Source: Hermodice carunculata (Eukaryota > Annelida > Polychaeta > Eunicida > Amphinomidae). Taken from it: a DNA stretch of 64,000 nt. The position numbers were made by a program, and so were the translations under genes. The notes beneath the pieces were generated by a model. That model was not told the origin of the DNA, ran no database searches, and worked only from the letters and a program-made list of their open reading frames with translations. Each line of letters begins with the position of its first letter. Position 1 is the stretch's first letter. The stretch covers positions 58,438,121 through 58,502,120 of the forward strand of contig OZ026622.1 of NCBI GenBank assembly GCA_964020975.1, written 5' to 3'. Below, in pieces: positions 12,001 to 20,959 of this stretch.

Positions 12001-14551
12001 TGCAACTGTGAATTTCAAAGTTGCGAGTCCTCAAGTGGCTTCTGAACATATAAAGCTTATGTACATTTAATGTAAAAATTGTCTACCAGATGGCAATTTG
12101 CTCCACATATAATCATAGCTTATTTGTGCAACTCCTGTGATGAATATTGTTGCATGTGCCAAGACAACGAGTGAGTTCTTAACTTTATGTCCTCAGTGAC
12201 CTTGGGACAGAATATCAACGACAACCAGATTATGTAATAAAAGAGGCCCACAGGCCTGCCTGGTGCTGTACTGACATTGATTGCCATTGAAGTCACCCTA
12301 TTACAAAATCACCTCTTTCAACTTCACAGGCATGCGGACCTCACAAAAATGGCTCAAGGTCACTGATATTCCAGACAATTCTAGCTTTGGACATTGTCTA
12401 TAAATCCAATAAATTTGGCAAGTCTAATCCAATCACTTTTGAAGATACGGAATTTTATCTCTTATAACACATTTTGGCGCATAATTTCCATCAATTTATA
12501 GGTGGTGCCACTAGTATCATTAGCAACTTAGACTTTGACCTCCCCTACAATCCCACCAAATTTGGTGCCAAAAATTAAAGACGATATCCAGAATGTTCAA
12601 AAGGTTTTCATATTTTGACCCCAATATCGCATAATACTGTACGGGGACCACCACTATCAAAAAAAAAACCCTAGATTTTTATACCCCTTGTAAGTCCTGA
12701 AAGTTATATTGGGCTAACTCGAAAACTGTGAACAATATTGCGGTCACAAGATTTTCACATTTTGACCTGTACATTACATAATTCTATAGGTGGTGCCACC
12801 AACATTGATGTCAACAAAGTTTTTTATACACTTAATAACTCCTAAACATTATATGGGTGTATTTCAAGAATTGTGGGGTGCAGAGCATTCATTCGATGAC
12901 CCCTATATTCAAACTGGCCATTTGATGACCTGCGACTAGGATTAAAAAATTGTTATGTTCAAAATATGTGCCCCACATCCAGCTTTCCATATATAGTCTG
13001 TTTGTTGAAATCAGGTGATAACTTTTCAAGTTATTAATGAAAAACAATAAACTTGGACAAGCACCACACTCCATAATTACTGGGTAACAGCGACCCTTAA
13101 CATAGGTCACCAAGTACAGTTTTATGTAATCAAGTGCAATTTTGATTTGGAGGCTCGATTCCCTTCGCCATTGATGTCCAAGCTAAACCCAGCCAATACA
13201 AAATCACTTTTTCTGCTTTACAGATACGATGACCTCACAAAAATACGTCAAGGTCACTGATATTATATAATATTCTACCTTTGGCCAAGGTCTATACATC
13301 ATATAAATTTGGCAAGTCTAATCCAATTGCTTTTCCAAATATGGAATTTTACATCTTAAAACACATTTTGGCTCATCATTTCAGTCAAATTATAGGTGAC
13401 GCCACTAGTATCAATAGCAACTTAGACATTGACACCCACCCACCCACCCCCACAATCCCACCAAATTTGGTGAGGGTCCACCAAAAAATTAAAGATGCTA
13501 GAGTGTTCACAAGATTTTCACATTTTAACCCCTATATTACATAATACTGCAGGTGGTGCCACCAATATCGAAGTAACCTAAATTTTCATACACCCTATAA
13601 GTGCTGATTATTATATTGGGGTAACATCAAGACTTTTAAAGTTATTGTGCTCACAAGCCAAAACCAGGCCGAAACTCTGATTGCTCAATTCCCCCCCCCC
13701 CCCCCCCAAGAGGGGTAAGCACAATTGATGCATTGTACATAAGCCTGCATGCAGAGTGTCATGGACCCATTCAGCTTTTGGGTTGAAACGAAGGCATACC
13801 CATTATGAAACATTGCATTTTCAACAGGCCTATATGCATGATGCAATTTACATAAATTTGCTGTTATGTCACTTTAAAATGTTGGCGATTATATTTCATT
13901 CCGATCAGTTAATTTGTGATCAAATGACCATTCAACTTTATTGTAGGACAATGAAATGTAATGCGACAAACTGAATTGTGACCATGTATTATACAGTAGC
14001 AAATAGTCCATGTGATCAACCGATATTGGGGTAAAGTTGAATGTTGCACAACATCTGTCCACAACATAGTGTCCTAGGTTCTTGCAAACTCCACTCAGTG
14101 CTCCATTACAGAGACAAGTTGGAATAAGGACCAATTGACAAGTTGGAATTGGAGGGGTGGTATTGGGACAAGCTGGGATTAGGGTGAACGGACATTGGGA
14201 TGACATGGGAATTGGACAAGTTGGTAATGGAACAATGAAGCATTGGGATGAGATAGTTTACACATGGTTTGGGGACAATTTGACATGGTCATAGACATAG
14301 TCTATGGATGAATGGGTCGAGTTCAAGTTGACTTGGGAAAACCTCATTTTCGGACGACTTGATCTGTAACTATGTTGTGGACTCTTAGGCTTCCGTACAA
14401 TTATCAGTTCCATCAAAAGCCGGTGACCTTACTTTTTAGGTATTTATTTCAATTGAAATAACTTGTTACTTAACATGACTGGGCCACTGGCTGCATAAAC
14501 TCGGATTAGATTATAAATCCACAGACTTACCTGAAATTCGTTCTTGAACAT
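1..14551 (-). CDS. CFAP20DC: CFAP20DC (C3orf67-like), CFA20 domain protein, spliced, 3' part beyond window
   Basis: Eleven minus-strand exons join in phase: 14551-14531, 11704-11618, 11190-11097, 9254-9182, 8471-8357, 6522-6366, 6072-5978, 5389-5299, 4056-3944, 1240-1189 and 79-1. The first eight and most of the ninth follow the vertebrate CFAP20DC protein in order (recalled from memory, not searched): start [19 protein letters not shown], then [62 protein letters not shown] and YHIAFGTKV. The N-terminal ~190 residues are the CFA20 (DUF667) domain, related to CFAP20, a microtubule-associated protein of cilia. The later exons encode a hydrophilic, probably disordered tail. About 325 residues are recovered; the vertebrate protein is roughly 700, so the rest lies left of base 1. 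A ciliary role is inferred from the family; its biochemical role is unknown to me. Introns are 0.3-2.8 kb and repeat-rich. The gene is divergent from TMA7. Confidence 0.9.
80..1188. other. CFAP20DC intron, nothing recognised
   Basis: AT-rich sequence without a supported exon or element. It holds a C12 tract at 423-434. The small open frames at 178-566 overlap each other on opposite strands and look like chance. Confidence 0.5.
1189..1240 (-). CDS. CFAP20DC: CFAP20DC probable exon 10
   Basis: A 52-nt open segment between a strong acceptor (pyrimidine tract then CCCAG) and GTGAGT. Encodes [17 protein letters not shown], open only in the frame that fits exon 9, and its phase-1 end fits exon 11. 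Sequence resemblance to the basic, Ser/Arg-rich middle of vertebrate CFAP20DC is weak. Support is splice signals and phase only. Confidence 0.6.
2034..2047. promoter_or_regulatory. X-box (RFX site) motif
   Basis: GTTGCCATGGCAAC, the palindromic optimum for RFX transcription factors, which control cilium genes. It lies inside an intron of CFAP20DC, so a regulatory role is inference. Confidence 0.4.
2228..2241. promoter_or_regulatory. second X-box (RFX site) motif
   Basis: GTTACCATGGCAAC, 194 bp from the first motif, in the same intron. Confidence 0.4.
2880..3319 (-). mobile_element. MITE family M1, copy 1
   Basis: About 440 bp, reverse-oriented relative to copies at 22699-23148 and 25248-25705 and near-identical over most of its length. 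Ends are imperfect ~20-bp inverted repeats (GGCCACAGACCACAGTT and GGTTACAGACTACAGTT types). Flanked by TGTA on both sides on the plus strand, a likely 4-bp target duplication. Non-coding and non-autonomous; superfamily not assigned. Confidence 0.75.
3584..3753. mobile_element. short pogo/Tigger-like MITE
   Basis: About 170 bp with ends CAGTGAAAACTCCTTATAA and, on the reverse strand, CAGTGAAACCTCATTATAA, followed by GACA on both. These ~22-bp inverted repeats resemble Tc1/mariner-pogo ends. The right flank has TA; the left TA is not intact. Confidence 0.6.
3944..4056 (-). CDS. CFAP20DC: CFAP20DC exon 9
   Basis: Acceptor TTTTGCAG. Encodes [20 protein letters not shown] and then [17 protein letters not shown]; the (Q)D(G/V)(Y/C)HIAFG(T/S)KV motif is shared with vertebrates. 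The donor used is GTAGGT. The frame stays open past it, and a second in-phase donor (GTCAGC, exon end 3905) would add 13 residues. Confidence 0.83.
4057..5298. other. CFAP20DC intron
   Basis: Holds a segment at about 4570-4745 beginning GGTGAAACCTGTCTTTAAA and alternating words for 'gaccac' and 'ggtctc', which resembles a decayed Tigger-like MITE. Two overlapping open frames at 4190-4578 on opposite strands lack codon or splice support. Confidence 0.4.
5299..5389 (-). CDS. CFAP20DC: CFAP20DC exon 8
   Basis: 30 codons plus one base; acceptor TGTACAG, donor GTATGT. Encodes [20 protein letters not shown] and then [10 protein letters not shown], comparable with LLNMTKLRQTEIKFGGHPL in vertebrates. 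Phase 0 to 1. Confidence 0.8.
5390..5977. other. CFAP20DC intron, nothing recognised
   Basis: Plain AT-rich intronic sequence between exons 8 and 7. Confidence 0.5.
5978..6072 (-). CDS. CFAP20DC: CFAP20DC exon 7
   Basis: Encodes [20 protein letters not shown] and then [11 protein letters not shown], matching the vertebrate IIPRSCQLTTDVPQVTQ. The acceptor TTTGCAG is good; the donor GTCAAT is weak, so the 3' edge is less certain. Phase 1 to 0. Confidence 0.82.
6366..6522 (-). CDS. CFAP20DC: CFAP20DC exon 6
   Basis: 52 codons plus one base between TTATCAG and GTAAGA. Encodes [40 protein letters not shown] and [12 protein letters not shown]. This closely follows the vertebrate CNLCIDLV ... ANCKLRKIFTLKSKPQDT segment, the C-terminal half of the CFA20 domain. 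Confidence 0.92.
6640..8182 (-). mobile_element. Helitron-like non-autonomous element with tandem core (HINE type)
   Basis: Lies in the intron between CFAP20DC exons 6 and 5. On the minus strand it opens near 8182 with a hairpin-like CTCTTCTGACC ... GGTTGCAGAG, followed by a degenerate GTCC/ATCC tract (8100-8130). Inside are two direct copies of a ~775-bp core, recognisable by the AGGTCACCA(A/G)G ... GATCTGGAGGC ... GCCATTGATGTCCAAGCTACACC landmarks near 6700 and 7480. No coding capacity. The same core recurs at 12.2-13.7 kb and, inverted, at 38.2-38.6 kb. Confidence 0.6.
8357..8471 (-). CDS. CFAP20DC: CFAP20DC exon 5
   Basis: Encodes [19 protein letters not shown] and then [19 protein letters not shown], the conserved ITDLGN ... 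STVHKE ... TPLHAKIPL stretch. The acceptor is a modest TTTTGAAG. A stronger-looking TTACAG lies 7 bases downstream but breaks phase and would lose the conserved TD(I/L)GN. Donor GTAAGT, phase 0. Confidence 0.88.
8472..9181. other. CFAP20DC intron, nothing recognised
   Basis: No element or exon recognised; short T tracts only. Confidence 0.5.
9182..9254 (-). CDS. CFAP20DC: CFAP20DC exon 4
   Basis: 73 nt between TTTTAG and GTAAGT. Encodes [20 protein letters not shown] and then VDL, equivalent to LIQRFLVLQIYVPLG in vertebrates. Starts with two bases completing a split codon and ends in phase 2. Confidence 0.9.
9700..10027 (-). mobile_element. fragment: 5' end of a Helitron-like element
   Basis: On the minus strand the segment starts TTAGCTCTGCTGACTTGTCA and runs into GCAGCAGACG and a degraded GTCCGTCATCCATCTGTC tract. 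This is the same 5' plan as at 8182 and 36734. Only the end is present. It lies in the intron between CFAP20DC exons 4 and 3; the rest of that intron (9255-11096) shows nothing clear. Confidence 0.5.
11097..11190 (-). CDS. CFAP20DC: CFAP20DC exon 3
   Basis: 31 codons plus one base; acceptor CCCAG, donor GTGAGT. Encodes [17 protein letters not shown] and then [11 protein letters not shown], matching the (E/F)DKEVKSFVF ... QLPKE region of the family. Ends in phase 1. Confidence 0.88.
11618..11704 (-). CDS. CFAP20DC: CFAP20DC exon 2
   Basis: 29 codons between a CTGCAG-type acceptor and a GTAAAA donor, phase 0 to 0. Encodes [20 protein letters not shown] and then LSGSSGIRK, the hallmark opening of the CFA20 domain. 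Confidence 0.9.
11743..11784. repeat. (CT)n-(CA)n microsatellite
   Basis: About nine CT units followed by an interrupted run of CA, just upstream of CFAP20DC exon 2. Confidence 0.9.
11957..13680 (-). mobile_element. Helitron-like non-autonomous element(s) with tandem core
   Basis: On the minus strand the 3' ends at 11957 (AACAAGAGGCCCATAGACC) and 12242 (AAAGAGGCCCACAGGCC) read as a short GGCC hairpin followed by TCTTGTT or TCTTTT. From about 12275 to 13640 there are one and a half copies of the ~775-bp core also seen at 6.64-8.18 kb. No 5' hairpin is visible, so this copy looks truncated or nested. Intron between CFAP20DC exons 2 and 1. Confidence 0.55.
13691..13707. repeat. C17 homopolymer
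   Basis: Uninterrupted run of seventeen C, one of about a dozen G/C runs of 11 or more in this AT-rich window. Confidence 0.95.
14115..14300. repeat. degenerate minisatellite GGGACAAGTTGGAATTGG
   Basis: Ten or so imperfect copies of a 10-18 bp unit with the words GGACAAGTTGG and (G)AATTGGGA, in the first intron of CFAP20DC. Confidence 0.65.
14531..14551 (-). CDS. CFAP20DC: CFAP20DC exon 1 (start codon)
   Basis: Encodes MFKNEFQ and ends at a GTAAGT donor in phase 0. The start is chosen because the family begins with MFKNE(Y/F)QGG. An in-frame upstream ATG at 14665 exists but has no family support. Confidence 0.9.
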
Positions 14552-16200
14552 TATTCGTCCTTTGTGCTGTACCTGGTTGTCTGTGATCTTGAATGTCTTT
14601 ACAGTTAAACACTGAACTTCCAACAATTCAAGTGAAAAGCCAAGCTCACACACCTCAACAGTCAATGACTGACCATGCTATGGCATGGTATTATGAAGTT
14701 GTCATTTCGCTGACTGTGAAAGTCCCAACAGCATACTAAGCCTGCGCCCTTCGCCATGCAAAACATATAATTACTTGTCTCACACATTGTACAAGTACCT
14801 GAATTTGACAATATGCTATAAACCTAACAGAAAAGCAATTCAAACAACCATGAAGAAGAAATATTCATTGATTCACGCAAAAAATACCAGCCCTGATTTT
14901 CACCCTGGTATTCCGCCATGTTTGTTGTCACTGAGCCAGTGGGTTTCGTTGGCCAATCAAAATAGGTGTAACAGACCCTGAATTTGAAGGGATAACCTAT
15001 TATTTGGCAATGTGAGTTTGAAACTGAGCAACACACCCACTATACTATATAGGTGAAGAGTATACATTTCCTACAACAAGGTCGCTGAACGAAAGGAAGT
15101 GAAGGAAATTTCTGAACAATAGCTACACCTGAAATTAAAATTTTGAAAACTGTATTAAATTTATATGCCTTCGCAGGGGCAGGGTTGTTGGAGAGGATTT
15201 GCGCAGTGATATATTACTAACAAACTTTTTGGTATAGTAAATTTGTCATTGTGATTTTCTGTGGCAATACCACGTACAACATGGCAATGATTATTATATT
15301 TTCTAAGGTACTCTGACAACATCAGATTAAGGTAATATTTTTGTACTGTATTTCAATATATTCATCTATTTTGTATTTAAATTGATAAAGGGTAGTATTC
15401 TTATACTGCATTTCAATAATTTTAATTTGATTTAATATATTTTAATATATTCATATATTTTGCACTAAAAATTGAAACTTCTCATACTATTTATGTAAAT
15501 CTCCTAAGTTAAGTAAGATTTTAATCTCAAAGCTCGGTGAAAATAGCTTTGAGCTAATGTTTCATCCTCCCAAAAACTGAGGATAAATAAAACTGAACTG
15601 GAACTTATTAAAAGAAAAAGAGGAAAAGGGTCAGTTTTAAAAGTAGAACGAAGCTCTTCAAGTTTAAAATGACTTTGGGAAAGATATTTTATTTGACATC
15701 ACAAACAACATTTAATTTCTAAAGATGCTTCCTAAAATTTTGTACAAAATGTAGGAATTAAAATTAAATCCACGATGATGACAAATGCATGCTCGACCGT
15801 GTCATACTGTGTCTGGTGTTCTCTTTTGTTCTTTTTTGTCTTGGGAAAAAACCACGAGCTGAAATTGAACCTCAGAACACGAAGAGTCACAAAGTGCACA
15901 AAACTGTTTGCATGTTAAGTCATTGACATCTAAAAGTGTGGAATTCGGTGAAATAATGTGGCGCATGTACTGCAGATTCACTATAGCTGGTCACAGTCAT
16001 TTAAACAAAAGTTTATGTCTTTATACCTGCTAAGTTATGCCATTAAATACCTAAGTAATGCCATTAATAATTGAGTTAAAACATAGTAATTAAGTATAGC
16101 ATATCTTTAGCGTGGCCTACATGTCAGCAACTCCTCGGAGTCTTTATGTATGGTCTCCTGGTTTTAAACTTAATAATGTATTCTTGTACCACATTGTGTA
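14552..16200. other. intergenic and upstream region of CFAP20DC
   Basis: AT-rich. It probably contains the CFAP20DC 5' UTR and promoter: an inverted CCAAT (CCAATC at 14954) lies ~400 bp upstream of the start codon. No TATA box or X-box is obvious near the start. A 9-bp-arm hairpin (CTCAAAGCT ... AGCTTTGAG) sits near 15526-15555. Confidence 0.35.
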
Positions 16201-16226
16201 AAATTGTTTAGACCAAACATAGCTAT

Positions 16227-16411
<185 letters not shown>

Positions 16412-16490
16412 AAGTCCTTTGGAGGAAAATTAATGTGAACGATCTAATCAAGTTTGTCCGTTAAATTTGGGCACTTAGAAAGAATATATG

Positions 16491-16592
<102 letters not shown>

Positions 16593-16799
16593 TATGCGTG
16601 GTCTCTAATATATTTTCCTTGGAAGTAAAATAGATAACTCTATTGACCTGAACCTAATATAAGGTATAGTCAAAATACATAATACTTATTAAAAGGACAT
16701 ACAAATAAATCAGAGAGAAAAACATACATGTATAACAAATGATGGTACCAGTACTTGTGCAGGAAATATATATGTATATATATATATATATAACCTCTG

Positions 16800-19700
16800 G
16801 TGCACTCCAGTGTCAAAAATTAGGAGCCAAGTTTGTTGTTCGATCTACATTCATATACCTCATTGACAAATGTTATCACCAATGGGAATACGTTAGTCAC
16901 AAGGAAGTAAAATTTCTCTGCTTCCTTTGAATTCATAAAGTCAGTATACAAATTGGGTAAATGAGATAAATCAGAGTAGAATTTTTCCCTTTGTTCTTTC
17001 AAAAAAATTACAATGTACCATAAAATAAATTTATCCTCAATGTTGCCGGGCAGTAATAACTCACATATGCGTTGTTCCAAAGGTGTTTATGGACGTGTGT
17101 ATCTTCCGGTTTCAACAGCCAGCGTGTGCGCACTAACTCTTAATTTACTGAAATGTTTTTGTTTCTTTGCAGGTAATTTTTGTTGTAAATAAGATTTAAA
17201 TTCAAAGGTTCGTTTGAATTTACAATATGTGCGCAGTTTGCTGGAATTAGGGTTATGTTCACCAGATACAACTTTAGCCCATTGATTTTTGTACATATTT
17301 TCAAGATAATTAAGTAGTAGGGTAATGGTAAACTGGGATCTATTACCGTCCATGGCAGGTTGTACCAGGTTTTTGTCATGCCAATACCGTCCAGAATTTC
17401 TTTGATGTGTTTAACCCAACAATTTTTGTAATTTGTAATAGAGAATAATTTTCTAGTAAAGCTTATACACCAGGGAATTTGTGTCAAAATTATGTATAGA
17501 TGCGTCCAATATTTGACAGCGTTACATACAGAAGTAACAGATACTGGGGAACTGCCTATAGTTCTCTACGGACAGCTGCATTTGAGGCTTTCCTATGCAC
17601 ACCAAGAAAGTACTTACAAAAACTCATATGTAGATTTTCAAAAATAGGCTTGTCGCAGAGTTGGTACAAATTATCAGAATTCAGGTTTTTAATATGAAAT
17701 ATGCTCTACACTTCACTCCCATATAATAGGTAGAATAAGAGATTTGAATAATTCATAGCTAACTACAGACACATTATTGTTAACAGGATATTACCGCAAT
17801 TTGAAGAGAGTTTTGCTGGCTTCATCTTTTAATTTTTTGAGAGGCATGAGTGAAAGTGCCGGATGGACAAAACCCAATACCCAAATAACAGTATCTTTGA
17901 GTGATATCGATGTTGTGTCCCTTGTACAGAAAGCAGGAAGAGTTGATACATTTACATTTCCACCAACGTCATTCAGCAGAAGTTTGCAAATAACTGCGCT
18001 TGTCGCTATATCAGAGGCCCTTTGGAAATTGACAAAGCACGTGTATAGGTATTTCTTAGAAGATGACTGAATATGTTTATGAAGTAGAGTTTTTAATGTT
18101 AATATGTGATCAGTCGTTTGGCTCTTTTTCTGAAATCCAATCTGATTGAATTGGATCACATTATTATTTTCAAAGAAATTGTACAGTCTATTGTGTAAAA
18201 CACTACAAAATAGTTTACAAAAATGGCTTGATATGGCAATTCCCCGGAAGTTCCCTGGTTGATGTGCATCTCCCTTTTTATGTATGGGAGTCAATAGGTT
18301 ATGACGCCAACTATCTGGAAACTTACGGTCACACAAAATTCTATTAAACACAGCAGTAACAAGAGGATAAATCACATTGATTCTACACTTTAAAGACCAT
18401 CATGGCTTGGAATTTTACCCCGTTTTAACTTCGAAATGGCTTTTTTTTTTTACTTCCATATCAGTGATTTTAAAATTTAGCTCATTGAAAATTTTGTTTG
18501 TATTGTCAAGTATAAATCATATCTAAAATCTCATTATTCGTCACACTTGAATCATTAAATACACTTTTGAAGTGGTGAATCCACACTTCATTATTATCAA
18601 TCGGATTAGTAGATCTAGAGGAACTAGTTTTATTAGGTAACTGGTCATATAGGCTTCTAAGGCTGCTGGATCCTTGTCCTTCAAGTTCTCTAGTTGCCTC
18701 ACTATGTGCCCATGAAATTCATACTTTTTCCGACTCAGCAGTTTTTATATTGTTTTCGCTTGTGTCTATAATGATGTACCAAGTACATGTTACATAAAAG
18801 GATACCGACGCAGCTGTACAGATAACTTTTTCAGATCTGTACATATTCCTATACAGTCAACATTGAACCATTATTTTTTTATTTTCTTACCTTTTTGTTT
18901 TTCTCCTTCTATTATTTACATAAAAACATTTGACATGAGCCATTCTGGCAGCCTTCATCAAAAGATTGTTGACATATGAAGTCATATCATTTACAGAATA
19001 GTCTACATCACATAGCTGATCAAAGATACAATTCATGTCAATTTGCAGGTCACTACTCAGAAGGGCAGCAGAGAATCTGTAGTCATCATCATTTTTCCAA
19101 ACAAGTTTCTGATAGGTGTACACTTGATATTTGTTGAATGTGTGTCAAAATGACCGACTCTAACACAGGTTGAAAAAAATATAATGAATGGACAGAATAG
19201 ACGGTGAATGGACGCTGAATATGACATTTGATTCAACAGATTTTTTTTCTGTTAACATACAATCGATGACGCTGGGTGCACCAGTATGACTGTAACAGGT
19301 AGAGTACCCAATGTTGTCACCTATAAGAATCATCCATTAAGGATTCGGAGGCCAGTAGACCGACACAAGTTAAATAACTGAGCGCCGTGAGCATTTATCT
19401 TTGATTTGTCTCTATTTTTTCGATGTAAAAATAGATCACCTAAATAGAAATCAGGGAGGGATAAATTTTCGTTTGCATCATCTAAAACAAAATCCTCCAC
19501 TTCCATAGTCCGGGCATTGAAATCACCGTATACCATGAATTTTCCAACTTTTGAGTAATTAACAATGTCGTTTTCTAAGAGTTCTAGAATATCATCACTT
19601 TTAATTTATTCCAGTAGCTGAAGCCCTGTGGGCTGACGTATACGAAAGCTAAGTAGGCCTATATGTCGTCTCTCAGTTTGAAGAATGCACTGCTCAATTT

Positions 19701-20050
19701 TAACCACAAAATTTCGGAGCTAGTTATAGGCATAACTTAAACACCACTTCTGATTTCATTTTTAATACAGGCTGCTATGCCACCAGAGAATTTACGTGCA
19801 TTATTAGATTTGTTACGAATATTTGAAACTATGTTGTATCCTTCTGATACAAGGGTGTCATCATTTTCAGAATGGGTTTCTACTAGACCAACGATGTCGA
19901 ATTTACATAATTCTTTCTGGACTTCATTCTCCTCTGACTTGTTTTGTCTGGGGCCGCCGATCCTTTGGAAAACGCCATCCATATTCCAACATGCAATACT
20001 TAAGAGACCAGTGGATTTCATATGCGTAAAAAATATGCAAGATAAGTACT
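16800..20050 (-). mobile_element. decayed LINE (APE endonuclease + reverse transcriptase)
   Basis: Minus-strand blocks in element order. At 20021-19737, MKSTGLLSIACWNMDGVFQ and FDIVGLVETHS mark the AP-endonuclease start. At 19536-19330, VYGDFNART and LFNLCRSTGLRILNG continue it. 19123-18887 is a linker. At 18375-17791 the reverse transcriptase has FPDSWRHNLLTPIHKKGD, NFRGIAISSHFCKL and a changed motif A, FVNFQRASD. 17487-16820 is the C-terminal part (CWVKHIKEILDGIG; IEDKFILWYIVIF). The catalytic (Y/F)ADD region is missing: the frame passes from the motif-A side straight into the region after motif C, which implies an internal deletion. Several frame changes and stops make it non-functional. 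It lies between the divergent promoters of CFAP20DC and TMA7. The 3' end abuts a TATATG microsatellite. Clade not assigned. Confidence 0.85.
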
Positions 20051-20620
20051 AGTCTAGCGGTAGAAGAAAATTCAATCAAAGTAACTTAGGTCATATACAT
20101 GTGGTTCTATAAAGTGAAATATTAAATTGTGGGCCTCAATAAACATTGATAAAGTGTACTGACGTGTCAGATTACATGATACATTTAAAATGCATGATAA
20201 TAGAAAAGATGTCAAAGACAGCGTTTCAAATCCATTCCTGTTATATTTCAGAAGCTTAACTAACGTGTGCCCGCATCAATAACATGTCACCAAACAGAAT
20301 ACTCAAATATATTTAACTTACCAAACAAATGGAAGATAGTAGGCTTAAGCTGATCACTTGCTTAAGACAGTGGCAAAATTTAAGTGCTAAAGCTTGAAGC
20401 TTACAAATACCATGTTTAAATGAGAAGCAATAAGTTTAAAATAGTGCATTAATAATATGGCAGTTTTACCCTGTGTTCCCAAATGTTGACACAATTCACA
20501 TTTAATAGAGATCATGTCAGGTTGTGTCGATAGTCCATGTATAAACAGCACTAAATTATAAATATGAAAGTACATGTGGCTCATTACAGTTGTAAGTGCC
20601 ATTAGTCCATGAATTAGGAA
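20051..20620. other. intergenic, nothing recognised
   Basis: AT-rich sequence between the LINE 5' end and the TA repeat; no supported frame. Confidence 0.4.

Positions 20621-20623
<3 letters not shown>

Positions 20624-20703
<80 letters not shown>
20624..20703. repeat. (TA)n microsatellite
   Basis: About 38 TA units, about 240 bp upstream of the TMA7 start codon. Confidence 0.97.
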
Positions 20704-20709
<6 letters not shown>

Positions 20710-20801
20710 TACTAATTTGATATACAACTTGTGAAATACACTGTACATGTATATCTGTTTTGATTGACCTTCGACAGCTTAACTGTGGGAATTAGAATGA
20801 T

Positions 20802-20803
<2 letters not shown>

Positions 20804-20833
<30 letters not shown>
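20804..20833. repeat. (GA)n microsatellite
   Basis: About 14-15 uninterrupted GA units within the presumed TMA7 promoter. Confidence 0.95.
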
Positions 20834-20835
<2 letters not shown>

Positions 20836-20859
20836 AGTTTAAGTTTTTAGCGTATGGTG

Positions 20860-20943
20860 GCACACCAAGCCCAATTAACTGTGCCAAACCAATCAGATTG
20901 GTGATTACATACGTTCATAACTCCCGCCTTTTGCATCATCAAA
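20860..20943 (+). promoter_or_regulatory. TMA7 proximal promoter / 5' UTR
   Basis: Contains a paired CCAAT/ATTGG (CCAATCAGATTGG, 20889-20901) about 50 bp upstream of the ATG, as expected for NF-Y, and a pyrimidine-rich CTCCCGCCTTTT at 20921-20932. No TATA box is present. Transcription probably starts in the last 40 bases before the ATG. Confidence 0.5.
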
Positions 20944-20959
20944 ATGTCGGGAAGGCAAG
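20944..20959 (+). CDS. TMA7: TMA7 exon 1
   Basis: Encodes MSGRQ plus one base; donor GTGAGT. Confidence 0.93.

Noticed and set aside
14672-14689. ACCATGC-TATG-GCATGGT hairpin upstream of CFAP20DC, considered as an X-box
   Set aside because: It does not match the RFX consensus spacing; kept only as a small inverted repeat near the promoter.
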